64,000 nt of DNA from Lachnospiraceae bacterium (GCA_017441585.1 JAFRWW010000038.1:17541-81540), one strand, 5' to 3'; positions 43,783 through 52,562 are shown, counted from the first letter of the stretch. Numbers and translations: made by a program. Notes: a model not told the origin generated them from the sequence alone.

Positions 43783-44828
43783 AAAAAAGACTATTGGCCG
43801 CAGTGATGGCTTCGCTGATGGCCTTTACGCTGACTTCGGGCTGTGGTCCGATGATCCGGGAGCCGCAGGAGGAGGTCGAAAGCAGCGAAGAGGATGAGGG
43901 ACTCACCATAGGCATGAGCTTTGACTCCTTTCTCATAGAGCGCTGGCAGCGCGACCGTGACGTGTTCGTGGATCAGTGCAACAGCCTGGGGGCAAAGGTG
44001 AACGTCCAGAATGCAAACGGCGATATAGACACACAGATATCTCAGATAGAATATCTGATATCAAAGCAGGTGGACTGTATAGTGGTGGTGGGGATCGATG
44101 CGGACGCCATCTCAAATGTATGCGCCAAGGCGAAGGACTCGGGGATCCCCGTTATAGCCTATGACCGTATGATCTATTATTCGGATGTGGATCTGTATAT
44201 ATCCTTTGACAATAAGCAGGTGGGCACTCTCATGGGGCAGGCTCTGGCAAATTACTGTCTGAAGAACAAGGCGGTGCCGGTGCTGGCGGGACCCAATGAG
44301 GATCCCAACGTGGCCCAGCTGGACGAGGGCTTCAGGGAGGTTATGAAAAAGAGATCCATCAGGGTGAGGGATGAGATACACACTCCCGGCTGGAGACCGG
44401 AATACGCCGCGGATTATATAAACGAACACCTGGATCTTCTGGATGAAGTGGACGGGATCATGTGTGGCAACGACGGTATCGCCACGGCGGTATACCGTGT
44501 GCTGGCAGAAAAAAGAAAGGCCGGCAGGATCAAGCTGGTGGGCCAGGATGCGGATCTGGAGGCCTGTCAGAGAGTGGTCCAGGGAACTCAGGTGATGACG
44601 GTGTTCAAGCCTGTGGAGAAACTGGCCAGGGCCGCGGCTGAGTATGCGGTGAGACTGGCTCAGGGAGACTGCCTGGATGAGATAGAAGATACCATGTATG
44701 ACGGCAGTCATGACGTACCCTGCGTACTGTTGGATCCCGTGGCTGTCTATAAGGACAATATGGATTCCACGGTCATAGACGGCGGATATCATTTCAGGGA
44801 AGATGTTTATCTTTACGATACGAAGTAG
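43779..44828 (+). CDS. Xylose-type sugar-binding lipoprotein, sensor-linked copy
   Basis: This 349-residue exported lipoprotein has the signal MKKRLLAAVMASLMAFTL ending in the lipobox TSGC, then an acidic linker. Its mature part resembles XylF (GMSFDSFLIERWQRDRDVF, QISQIEYLISKQVDCIVVVG, IPVIAYDRMIYYSDVDLYIS, VGQDADLEACQRVVQG). It overlaps the response regulator by four bases and precedes xylF by ~300 bases, so there are two XylF-like proteins plus a membrane-anchored one. A sensing role alongside the kinase, or a second affinity range for transport, are both possible. There is no adjacent permease besides the downstream xylGHH set. Confidence 0.88.
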   Translation: MKKRLLAAVMASLMAFTLTSGCGPMIREPQEEVESSEEDEGLTIGMSFDSFLIERWQRDRDVFVDQCNSLGAKVNVQNANGDIDTQISQIEYLISKQVDCIVVVGIDADAISNVCAKAKDSGIPVIAYDRMIYYSDVDLYISFDNKQVGTLMGQALANYCLKNKAVPVLAGPNEDPNVAQLDEGFREVMKKRSIRVRDEIHTPGWRPEYAADYINEHLDLLDEVDGIMCGNDGIATAVYRVLAEKRKAGRIKLVGQDADLEACQRVVQGTQVMTVFKPVEKLARAAAEYAVRLAQGDCLDEIEDTMYDGSHDVPCVLLDPVAVYKDNMDSTVIDGGYHFREDVYLYDTK

Positions 44829-44850
44829 ATGGCAGGGTACCCTGACTGTC

Positions 44851-44894
44851 ATACTGAGTACCTGACTGTCATTCTGAGCGGAGCGAAGAATCTT
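44851..44894 (+). repeat. Dispersed intergenic repeat with one tandem duplication of its head
   Basis: A 20-bp unit (ATACTGAGTACCTGACTGTC, 44851-44870) precedes a full repeat copy whose body is ATTCTGAGCGGAGCGAAGAA then TCTT, ending at 44894. The full copy with its TGTC head is 44867-44894, and CCTGACTGTC is also present at 44841-44850. Confidence 0.85.
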
Positions 44895-44899
44895 TATAA

Positions 44900-44953
44900 A
44901 TAGCATTATCTTGTAGCACTGGTTTTTCAGATACAAGATAGTGCTATATTTTT
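44900..44953 (+). terminator. Intrinsic terminator after the sensor-linked binding gene
   Basis: ATAGCATTATCTTGTA (44900-44915) pairs with TACAAGATAGTGCTAT (44932-44947), 16 base pairs including one G-U, followed by ATTTTT. It would end the regulatory transcript before the xylF promoter region. Confidence 0.75.
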
Positions 44954-45054
44954 GCAGACCACATCCTTTTCATCTTAAAAATATGCTTACATATCAAATA
45001 TAATTCCTATTTTATTGTTTGATGTCACGTGATATAGTGGCAGTGTAGTCAAAT

Positions 45055-45071
45055 GTCCGTAGCTTACGGAC
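45055..45071. promoter_or_regulatory. Palindrome in the xylF leader, possible operator
   Basis: GTCCGTA (45055-45061) and TACGGAC (45065-45071) form a 7-bp inverted repeat with a three-base spacer, 54 bases upstream of xylF. It sits in the ~170 bases between the terminator and the gene, where a promoter must lie; TATAGT at 45033-45038 is the best -10. It could be a regulator site or RNA hairpin. Confidence 0.4.
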
Positions 45072-45124
45072 GCAGTAATTTCTTCAAAGAGAACATATTA
45101 AAACACAATTAAGGAGGTTTTAAA

Positions 45125-46312
45125 ATGAAGAGAAAGTTACTCAGCGCACTGTTATGTGCATCAATGGCAGCAACCCTTCTGGTTGGTTGTAGTGGTGGAG
45201 CAGCAGCTCCCGCAGAGCCCGCAGCAGAGCCCGCAAAGGAAGAGGCTCCCGCAGAGCCCGCTAAGGAAGAGGCAGCTCCTGCAGCAGACGCTACTCAGGA
45301 AGCAGCTCCCGCAGCTGATACTGCAGCAGCAGGCGGTAAGAAGGTCGGCATCTCCATGCCCACCAAGGATCTTCAGAGATGGAACCAGGACGGCGCTAAT
45401 ATGCAGTCCGATTTCGAGGCAGCAGGTTATGAAGTAGATCTTCAGTATGCATCAAACGACGTTCAGACACAGCTTTCACAGGTTGAGAACATGATCTCCG
45501 GTAAGTGCGACGTTCTTATCATCGCAGCTATCGAGGGTTCTTCACTGGGTGAGGCTCTTGACATGGCTAAGGACGCAGGCATCCCCGTAGTTGCTTATGA
45601 CCGTCTGCTCATGGATTCAGATGCAGTTTCTTACTATGCTACATTCGATAACTACATGGTTGGTACAGTTCAGGGTACATACGTAAAGGATACTCTGGAT
45701 CTGGACAATGCTGAAGGACCTTTCAACATCGAGTTCACCGCAGGTGACCCCGGCGACAACAACGCAGGCTTCTTCTTCAACGGTGCTTACGATGTACTTA
45801 AGCCCTACATCGAGGAAGGCAAGCTTAACGTAGTATCCGGTCAGCAGACCTTCACAGATTGTGCTACACCCGCATGGTCAACCGAGACTGCACAGCAGAG
45901 AGCTGAGAACATCCTCTCATCTTTCTATGCTGACGGAACCAAGCTTGATGTATGGCTTTGCTCAAACGACTCTACCGCTCTTGGTGTAGAGAACGCTCTG
46001 GCAGCTAACTACAATGGCGATTATCCCATCATCACCGGTCAGGACTGTGATATCGAGAATACAAAGAACATGATCGCAGGCAAGCAGTCAATGTCAGTAT
46101 TCAAGGATACACGTACCCTTGCAAGCCAGGTTGTTAAGATGGTAGGCCAGATCCTTAATGGCGAGACCGTTGAGGTTAACGATACCGAGACCTACAACAA
46201 CAACGTTATCACTGTTCCTTCATACCTTTGCGAGCCTGTATTTGCAGACGCAAATAACTACAAGGAACTGCTCATCGATTCAGGTTACTACACCGAGGAT
46301 CAGCTTAAGTAA
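45125..46312 (+). CDS. xylF: D-xylose-type sugar-binding lipoprotein XylF
   Basis: This 395-residue exported lipoprotein starts at ATG 45125 after AAGGAGG. Signal peptide MKRKLLSALLCASMAATLLV ends in the lipobox VGC, and an Ala/Pro/Glu linker precedes the binding domain (GISMPTKDLQRWNQDGANMQ, QLSQVENMISGKCDVLIIAA, IPVVAYDRLLMDSDAVSYYAT, LCSNDSTALGVENALA, SMSVFKDTRTLASQVVKM). It is a XylF/ChvE-type CUT2 binding protein. Codon use is strongly biased (GCA/GAG/AAG, CTT), which suggests high expression. It heads the transporter genes, separated from them by a strong stem without a U-tract. Xylose is a likely ligand, but L-arabinose, D-galactose or glucose are handled by close relatives. Confidence 0.92.
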   Translation: MKRKLLSALLCASMAATLLVGCSGGAAAPAEPAAEPAKEEAPAEPAKEEAAPAADATQEAAPAADTAAAGGKKVGISMPTKDLQRWNQDGANMQSDFEAAGYEVDLQYASNDVQTQLSQVENMISGKCDVLIIAAIEGSSLGEALDMAKDAGIPVVAYDRLLMDSDAVSYYATFDNYMVGTVQGTYVKDTLDLDNAEGPFNIEFTAGDPGDNNAGFFFNGAYDVLKPYIEEGKLNVVSGQQTFTDCATPAWSTETAQQRAENILSSFYADGTKLDVWLCSNDSTALGVENALAANYNGDYPIITGQDCDIENTKNMIAGKQSMSVFKDTRTLASQVVKMVGQILNGETVEVNDTETYNNNVITVPSYLCEPVFADANNYKELLIDSGYYTEDQLK

Positions 46313-46336
46313 TTTAAGATAGTATTACGATTTTTA

Positions 46337-46370
46337 AAGACAGGCGGGTAATAAACGACCCGCCTGTCTT
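46337..46370 (+). other. Strong 13-bp stem between xylF and xylG, no U-tract
   Basis: AAGACAGGCGGGT (46337-46349) pairs perfectly with ACCCGCCTGTCTT (46358-46370), loop AATAAACG-like. The following bases are AAGATAAAAGG, so it is not a classic terminator. Its place suggests mRNA stabilisation of xylF or partial termination that keeps binding protein above permease levels. Confidence 0.75.
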
Positions 46371-46431
46371 AAGATAAAAGGTTGTTAAAAATAAAGCAAA
46401 GGTATAGTTATTATAAAAGGAGGGAACAAAT

Positions 46432-47979
46432 TTGGCTAAGATATTGCTTGAAATGAAGAATATCACCAAAACCTTCCCGGGTGTCAAAGCTCTGGATAAT
46501 GTCAATTTTCAGGTAGAAGAGGGCGAGATCCATGCTTTGGTTGGTGAGAACGGTGCAGGAAAGAGTACTTTGATGAACGTTCTCTCCGGTATATATCCGT
46601 ATGGAAGCTACGAGGGCGATATTGTCTATGACGGGGAAGTTTGTCAGTTTCAGACGATAAAGGATTCCGAAGGAAAGGGAATCGTTATCATCCATCAGGA
46701 GCTGGCTCTGGTTCCGCAGATGTCCATTGGGGAAAATATGTTCCTCGGTAACGAGCGCGGAAAGAAAAATGCGATAAACTGGAATGAAACCTACGGTGAG
46801 GCGGATAAGTACCTTAAGATGGTGGGTCTGTCCGAGTCCTCCCGTGTATTGATAAAAGATATAGGAACAGGTAAGCAGCAGCTGGTGGAGATCGCCAAGG
46901 CTCTTGCCAAAAATGCAAAGCTTCTCATTCTCGATGAGCCTACCTCGTCACTGAATGAGACAGATTCAAAAGCACTTCTTGATCTCATGCTGGAATTCAA
47001 AAAGAAGGGCATGACCATGATCATCATCACTCATAAGCTGAACGAGGTCGTATATGTGGCTGATAAGATCACGGTAGTCCGCGACGGCTCCACCGTGGAA
47101 ACCATGAACTGCCATGAGATGAAGATCGACGAGGACCGTATCATCAGAGGAATGGTAGGTCGTGAGATCACGGATCGTTTCCCCAAGAGAACGGATGTGA
47201 CCATCGGCGACATAAACATGGAGATAAAAGAGTGGTCGGTATTCCATCCCATCTATACGGACCGTAAGGTGGTGGATAACGTAAACTTTAACGTCAGAAA
47301 GGGCGAAGTGGTAGGTATCTACGGACTGATGGGAGCCGGCAGGACCGAGCTGGCCATGAGTATCTTCGGTAAATCTTATGGTTCTTATACCATGGGCTTT
47401 TTGATGTTAAACGGAAAGCAGACCGTACTTAAGAGCCCTCGCGAGGCCATTAACGCAGGTATAGCCTACGTGACCGAGGATCGAAAGGGCAACGGACTGG
47501 TACTTTCCAATCCCATCCGTGTCAACACCTCCCTTGCAAATATGAAGGGCGTCAGCAAGAACGGAATCATCGATACCGATAAAGAGTACGCCGTGGCTGT
47601 GGAGTACAAGGAAAAACTTAGGACCAAGGCTCCCACGGTAGAGCAGAATGTGGGTAACCTTTCGGGTGGTAACCAGCAGAAGGTGCTGCTGGCAAAGTGG
47701 ATGTACACCGATCCCGAGATACTGATCCTCGACGAGCCCACCAGAGGTATCGACGTAGGTGCAAAGTACGAGATCTACTGTATAATCAATGACCTGGTAA
47801 AGGCAGGAAAATCCGTGGTGATGATCTCCTCCGAGCTTCCCGAGGTCATCGGTATGAGCGACAGGATCTATATCATGAATGAGGGTAAGTTTGTAGGTGA
47901 GATGAAAGCCGAAGAAGCTACCCAGGAGAACATCATGGCATGTATCCTCCAGTCTGCGGGGGGAGGTGAGCCCAAATGA
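46432..47979 (+). CDS. xylG: Sugar ABC transporter ATPase XylG (two ATPase domains)
   Basis: This 515-residue protein starts at TTG 46432, eight bases after GGAGG; no in-frame ATG is well placed. It contains two nucleotide-binding domains. The first has GENGAGKSTL and LILDEPTSSLNE, with a degenerate signature GTGKQQLVEIAKAL. The second has a degenerate Walker A GLMGAGRTEL, the signature NLSGGNQQKVLLAKW and DEPTRGIDVGAK. This arrangement is usual for CUT2 transporters such as XylG, RbsA and MglA. It energises uptake of the sugar bound by XylF. The 3' end overlaps xylH by four bases. Confidence 0.95.
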   Translation: MAKILLEMKNITKTFPGVKALDNVNFQVEEGEIHALVGENGAGKSTLMNVLSGIYPYGSYEGDIVYDGEVCQFQTIKDSEGKGIVIIHQELALVPQMSIGENMFLGNERGKKNAINWNETYGEADKYLKMVGLSESSRVLIKDIGTGKQQLVEIAKALAKNAKLLILDEPTSSLNETDSKALLDLMLEFKKKGMTMIIITHKLNEVVYVADKITVVRDGSTVETMNCHEMKIDEDRIIRGMVGREITDRFPKRTDVTIGDINMEIKEWSVFHPIYTDRKVVDNVNFNVRKGEVVGIYGLMGAGRTELAMSIFGKSYGSYTMGFLMLNGKQTVLKSPREAINAGIAYVTEDRKGNGLVLSNPIRVNTSLANMKGVSKNGIIDTDKEYAVAVEYKEKLRTKAPTVEQNVGNLSGGNQQKVLLAKWMYTDPEILILDEPTRGIDVGAKYEIYCIINDLVKAGKSVVMISSELPEVIGMSDRIYIMNEGKFVGEMKAEEATQENIMACILQSAGGGEPK

Positions 47980-49142
47980 AAATAAAAGCATCAGATGTAT
48001 TGAAAAAATATACGATGGTCATCGCCCTTGTGGTTGTGGCACTTTTCTTCCAGCATCAGACCGGCGGCAGCATACTGCTTCCTCAGAATATCAATAACCT
48101 GATAAGCCAGAATGCTTACGTGTTCGTGCTGGCGGCAGGTATGCTCCTTTGTATCCTGACCGGTGGTAACATCGATCTGGCCTGCGGTTCCGTAGTCTGC
48201 TTTGTGGGCGGTATCGGCGCAGTCATGATGGACAAGAATATCAACGTATGGGCAGCTGTGGCAGTGATGCTCATCGGCGGACTTCTGGTAGGTCTGTGGC
48301 AGGGCTTCTGGATCGCATATGTAAATGTGCCTCCCTTCATAGCCACACTGGCAGGCATGTATGCCTTCAGAGGACTGTCAAACGTAGTGCTTCAGGGATT
48401 TGCGGTAGGTATCAGAAATACCACCTTCCTGAATGTTTTCGGCGGTGGTGCCGACTGTTACGTACCCGACTTCTTCCATGGAGAGAATACCAACATTACC
48501 TGTCTTCTGGCAGGAGCGATAATCTGCGTGGTTTATCTTGTGCTCGTGATCAAAAAGAGACTCGATGCAAAGAGCAAGGGATATGAACTGGGTCCCGTTT
48601 ACGCAGACGCCATAAAGGCAGTCATCATATGTGTGGCCGTTATGTGGATATTCAATAAACTGGCTAACTACAAGGGTATTCCCGCAGCGCTTATCTGGAT
48701 AGGCATAGTGCTTCTGGCTTACGGTTATATCACCAGCAACACCACCATGGGACGTTATCTCTATGCGGTGGGTGGTAATGAAAAGGCTACCAAGCTTTCC
48801 GGTATAGATCCCAGAAAGGTATATCTGTTCGCATATATCAACATGGGTCTTATGTCAGGTCTGGCAGGTATCCTTACCATAGCGAGACTGACAAATGTGC
48901 AGCCTACATACGGCCAGGGCTATGAGATGGACGCCATCGCAGCCTGCTTCATCGGCGGCGCCAGCGCATACGGCGGTGAAGGTAATGTCTTCGGCGTGGT
49001 CATCGGTGCTCTTCTCATGGGCGTTATCAACCAGGGTATGAGTATCATGGGCGTGGACGCCAACTACCAGAAGGTTGTAAAGGGTATAGTCGTACTCGTG
49101 GCTATTGTCTTTGACGTAATGTCAAATAAGAAGAAAAAGTAA
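47976..49142 (+). CDS. xylH: Sugar ABC transporter permease XylH, first copy
   Basis: This 388-residue permease has about ten membrane helices of the BPD_transp_2 family, with GMLLCILTGGNIDLACGSVVC, YVNVPPFIATLAGMYAFRGL and the conserved EMDAIAACFIGGASAYGGEGN. It forms the membrane channel of the CUT2 transporter with XylG. It overlaps xylG by four bases. A second, diverged permease gene follows 16 bases downstream, so the transporter could be built from two different permease chains rather than a homodimer. Confidence 0.94.
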   Translation: MKIKASDVLKKYTMVIALVVVALFFQHQTGGSILLPQNINNLISQNAYVFVLAAGMLLCILTGGNIDLACGSVVCFVGGIGAVMMDKNINVWAAVAVMLIGGLLVGLWQGFWIAYVNVPPFIATLAGMYAFRGLSNVVLQGFAVGIRNTTFLNVFGGGADCYVPDFFHGENTNITCLLAGAIICVVYLVLVIKKRLDAKSKGYELGPVYADAIKAVIICVAVMWIFNKLANYKGIPAALIWIGIVLLAYGYITSNTTMGRYLYAVGGNEKATKLSGIDPRKVYLFAYINMGLMSGLAGILTIARLTNVQPTYGQGYEMDAIAACFIGGASAYGGEGNVFGVVIGALLMGVINQGMSIMGVDANYQKVVKGIVVLVAIVFDVMSNKKKK

Positions 49143-49158
49143 AGGAGGAGGATGAACC

Positions 49159-50334
49159 GTGGATGGAAAAGTATTAGAAATTCTCAAGAAAAATGCAATG
49201 CTTATTATCCTTGTCCTTGTATATGTCTTTTTTATCATTATGACAAAAGGCGGGATGTTTGAGCCACTCAATTTTAACGCACTTATAACACAGAATGCTT
49301 ATGTATTCGTACTGGCAACCGGTATGCTGATGTGTATGCTCACCGGTGGTAACATAGACCTTTCCTGTGGTTCCTTCGTATGTTTCTTAGGAGCCATCGG
49401 AGGTATCTTAATGACCGTAAAGCAGATGAGCCCAGGAGCCTCTATCGCGATCATGCTTCTGGTAGGCGTGATCTACGGATGCGTGCTCGGCTTCCTCATA
49501 GCCTATGTGAACGTTCCCCCGTGGATCGCCACACTGGCAGGCTATCTTGCCTTCAGAGGCTGGGGTACCGCGCTTCTTGCATCGGCATCTACTACGGGTT
49601 CCATTTCCTTTGCGGCACAGAAGACTTTCCTTAACATCTTTTCCGGAAAGCTCTTCTCCACTCCCGTGGGAGAGTTTAATATACCCTGTTTCGTAGCAGG
49701 TATCGTCTGCTGCGTGATCGTGGTCCTGGTAAATGTAGTGTCCAGAGCTACCAAGCTCAAAAAGGGTTATGAGGCCGAGTCCATGGTGTCTCTCATAGTA
49801 AAGAGTGTACTGTCCATCGTAGCCATCATGCTCTTTGCGGTAAAGCTTGCCATGGCAGGCGGTATCCCCACCGTACTGGTATGGGTTATCGTTATCGTGC
49901 TCGTTTACAGCTTTATCACTTCAAAGACCACGGCAGGACGTTATTTCTACACCATAGGCGGTAACGCTGAGGCCACCAGGCTCTCCGGAGTGGACACGAA
50001 GCTGATCATGTTCCTGGCATATCTGAACATGGCTGTTTTGACCGCTGTAACCACCTTTATAGTAACCACCAGATTCCAGGCAGCCAACTCCACGGCAGGT
50101 ACCAACTTTGAGATGGACGCCATCGCAGCCTGCGTAGTGGGCGGCGTGTCCGCATATGGCGGCTCCGGTAATATATTCGGTATGGTCATCGGTGCTACCC
50201 TGATCGGTGTCATAAACCTGGGTATGTCCCTGACCGGCGTGGATGCAAACTGGCAGAAGATAGTAAAGGGTGTCGTACTTCTGGCGGCAGTCGTATTCGA
50301 CATCATTGCTGCTAAGAAAAATGCTACAAAGTAA
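49159..50334 (+). CDS. xylH: Sugar ABC transporter permease XylH, second copy
   Basis: This 391-residue paralogue of the preceding permease starts at GTG 49159 after AAAGGAGGAGGA. Shared family segments are GMLMCMLTGGNIDLSCGSFVC, YVNVPPWIATLAGYLAFRGW and FEMDAIAACVVGGVSAYGGSGN. The ~10 helices are preserved. The divergence is spread over the protein, so the duplication is old and both copies look functional. CUT2 systems generally use one permease gene; two suggest a heterodimer channel or different partner preferences for the two XylF-type proteins. Confidence 0.92.
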   Translation: MDGKVLEILKKNAMLIILVLVYVFFIIMTKGGMFEPLNFNALITQNAYVFVLATGMLMCMLTGGNIDLSCGSFVCFLGAIGGILMTVKQMSPGASIAIMLLVGVIYGCVLGFLIAYVNVPPWIATLAGYLAFRGWGTALLASASTTGSISFAAQKTFLNIFSGKLFSTPVGEFNIPCFVAGIVCCVIVVLVNVVSRATKLKKGYEAESMVSLIVKSVLSIVAIMLFAVKLAMAGGIPTVLVWVIVIVLVYSFITSKTTAGRYFYTIGGNAEATRLSGVDTKLIMFLAYLNMAVLTAVTTFIVTTRFQAANSTAGTNFEMDAIAACVVGGVSAYGGSGNIFGMVIGATLIGVINLGMSLTGVDANWQKIVKGVVLLAAVVFDIIAAKKNATK

Positions 50335-50347
50335 TAGCTAAGAAGTA

Positions 50348-50415
50348 ATTCTGAGCCCATTCAGATGTCATTCTAAGTCTATTCAGATGTCATTCTGAGC
50401 GAAGCGAAGAATCTT
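50348..50415 (+). repeat. Dispersed intergenic repeat with two tandem 22-bp head duplications
   Basis: Units ATTCTGAGCCCATTCAGATGTC (50348-50369) and a four-mismatch second copy (50370-50391) are followed by the remainder of a full repeat copy (ATTCTGAGCGAAGCGAAGAA then TCTT) ending at 50415. The full copy with its TGTC head is 50388-50415. It lies between the second permease and the kinase gene. Confidence 0.88.
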
Positions 50416-50434
50416 AAAAAAGGAGAGTGACTAT

Positions 50435-51904
50435 ATGTTATATATAGGCGTAGATCTGGGTACCTCCGCCGTAAAGCTCCTCCTGATGGAGGCTTCCGGC
50501 AAGATAGTAAACATAGTATCCAAAGAATACCCCTTATCCTTCCCCAATCCCGGCTGGAGCGAGCAGAATCCCGAGGACTGGTGGACCCAGGTTAAGGCAG
50601 GAATAAAGGAACTTATCGCAGGATCCGACGCATCACAGGTGGCCGGCATCAGCTTTGGCGGACAGATGCACGGTCTGGTGATCCTGGATGAAAATGATCA
50701 GGTGATACGTCCCGCCATTCTTTGGAATGACGGGCGCACCGTAAAGGAGTGCGATTACCTGAACAATGAGATAGGAAAGGATAAGCTTTCCGAGTATACG
50801 GCAAATATCTCCTTCACCGGCTTTACTGCGCCTAAGATCCTTTGGGTCAAGGCAAACGAGCCCGATAATTTTGCCCGTATCAAAAAGATCATGCTACCCA
50901 AGGACTTCATCGCATATAAGCTCTCGGGAGTACACTGCACGGACGTGTCGGATGCATCCGGCATGCTGCTCTTTGATGTAAAGAACAGGACCTGGTCCGA
51001 TGAGATGCTGAAGATCTGTGATGTGAAGAAAGAACAGCTCCCTCAGATCTTTGAGTCCTATGAGAAGGTGGGAAATCTCCTTCCCGAAGTGGCTAAGGAA
51101 CTGGGACTGCCTGAGGACTGTCTGGTGGCAGCGGGCGCAGGCGACAATGCGGCAGCTGCAGTGGGTACCGGAACAGTGGGCGACGGAGCCTGCAATATCT
51201 CTCTGGGTACCAGCGGCACCATCTTTATATCATCCGATAAGTTCGGCGTGGATGATAATAATGCTCTTCACTCCTTTGATCATGCCGACGGTACATATCA
51301 TCTCATGGGCTGCATGCTTTCAGCTGCCAGCTGTAACAAGTGGTGGATGGAAGACATACTGGGTACCACGGAGTATGCTCTGGAGCAGAACGGCATCGAG
51401 GATCTGGGCAAGAATCATGTATTCTTCCTGCCCTATCTCATGGGAGAGAGATCACCTCACAATGATCCCAACGCCCGTGGTACCTTCATCGGCATGACCA
51501 TGGACACCAGCCGTCGTGATATGACTCAGGCTATTCTGGAGGGCGTGGCTTTTGCCTTAAGGGATTCACTGGAAGTGGCCAGGAGCCTTGGCGTAGACAT
51601 TAAGAAGACCAGGATCTGCGGCGGCGGCGCAAAGAGCCCCCTGTGGAAAAAGATGATCGCCAACATCATGAACCTCGAGGTGGAGGTCATAAAGTCTGAG
51701 GAAGGACCTGCTCTGGGCGGCGCCATGCTGGCTGCCGTGGCAAAGGGTGAGTATGCTTCCGTAAAGGCTGCGGCCGACGCCATCGTAGAGGTGGTGGATG
51801 TGGTTAAGCCCGAGGCAGAACTGGTAGCACGGTATGAGGAGAGATATCAGAAGTTCAAGGCGATCTATCCTGCGCTTAAGCCTGTGTACGCACAGATTGT
51901 ATAG
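50435..51904 (+). CDS. xylB: Xylulokinase (FGGY-family carbohydrate kinase)
   Basis: This 489-residue kinase starts at ATG 50435 after AAGGAGAG. FGGY motifs include the phosphate loop GVDLGTSAVKLLLM, substrate-loop SFGGQMHGLV, PAILWNDGRT, and the adenosine-loop CNISLGTSGTIF plus GGGAKSPLWKKM. It phosphorylates a ketopentose, most likely D-xylulose, with ATP. It sits downstream of xylFGHH, with a partial copy of a repeat in the gap, and upstream of a DUF4867-like gene and a fucose-isomerase-like gene, which forms a complete uptake-isomerisation-phosphorylation route. Because the isomerase is not XylA, D-ribulose or L-xylulose-type substrates are also possible. Confidence 0.93.
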   Translation: MLYIGVDLGTSAVKLLLMEASGKIVNIVSKEYPLSFPNPGWSEQNPEDWWTQVKAGIKELIAGSDASQVAGISFGGQMHGLVILDENDQVIRPAILWNDGRTVKECDYLNNEIGKDKLSEYTANISFTGFTAPKILWVKANEPDNFARIKKIMLPKDFIAYKLSGVHCTDVSDASGMLLFDVKNRTWSDEMLKICDVKKEQLPQIFESYEKVGNLLPEVAKELGLPEDCLVAAGAGDNAAAAVGTGTVGDGACNISLGTSGTIFISSDKFGVDDNNALHSFDHADGTYHLMGCMLSAASCNKWWMEDILGTTEYALEQNGIEDLGKNHVFFLPYLMGERSPHNDPNARGTFIGMTMDTSRRDMTQAILEGVAFALRDSLEVARSLGVDIKKTRICGGGAKSPLWKKMIANIMNLEVEVIKSEEGPALGGAMLAAVAKGEYASVKAAADAIVEVVDVVKPEAELVARYEERYQKFKAIYPALKPVYAQIV

Positions 51905-51913
51905 AGGAGGTAC

Positions 51914-52536
51914 ATGATGGAATTAAAGAGTATAAAAGATGAAAGCTTCAGAAAATACGGACGTGTGGTACAGAACATCGACTTCGGCCCTTTGGTAGAG
52001 GCCATGAAGTCCACCCCCGTACCCGACGGAGTGGTTTACGAGCCCTCCATTCCCGAGCTGGAGGCGCTTCCTGTAAAGGATGAGATACAGAACAAGACCT
52101 ATGGTGAGCTGGAATCCAGATAGGCTATTGCAACGGTCACAATGTGCTCTTAAATGCAGTGGAGTATCACAGGAGCTCTGAGATCAATGTGGCCGCCACC
52201 GATGCGGTGCTGATAGTGGGCATGCAGCAGGATATCACCGATGACTTCACTTATGAGACATCAAAGATGGAAGCTTATCTGGTACCTGCGGGCACAGCCG
52301 TTGAGCTCTATGCCACCACGCTTCACTATGCACCCTGCGGACCCGATAACAAGGGCTTTCAGGTGGCCATAGTCCTGCCAAAGGGCACCAACTACCCCCT
52401 CGCCGTAAAGCATGAAGGCTGGGAGGACAGGCTTCTGGCGGCTACGAATAAGTGGCTCATTACCCATCCCGAGGGCGGACAGGATCCCAACGCCCACGAG
52501 GGACTTATCGGGAAAAATCTTAATATTCTCGAGTGA
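51914..52536 (+). pseudogene. DUF4867-like gene split by a one-base frameshift
   Basis: A reading frame from ATG 51914 (good GAGGAGG upstream) runs to a TAG at 52121-52123. A second frame then continues to TGA 52534-52536. Joining the frames near 52108-52112 restores the segment GELGIQIGYCNGHNVLLNAV, so one base is missing in a CTGGA stretch that would read CTGGGA. The whole (~207 residues) resembles the DUF4867 family, found next to fucose/arabinose isomerase and FGGY kinase genes. It is small, without signal peptide, with a cupin-like series of strands (ATDAVLIVGMQQDI, EAYLVPAGTAVELYATTLHY). The frameshift may be a true mutation, programmed or an assembly error. Confidence 0.85.
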
Positions 52537-52562
52537 TCAAGGAATACTAAAGTCTTCTTTAC

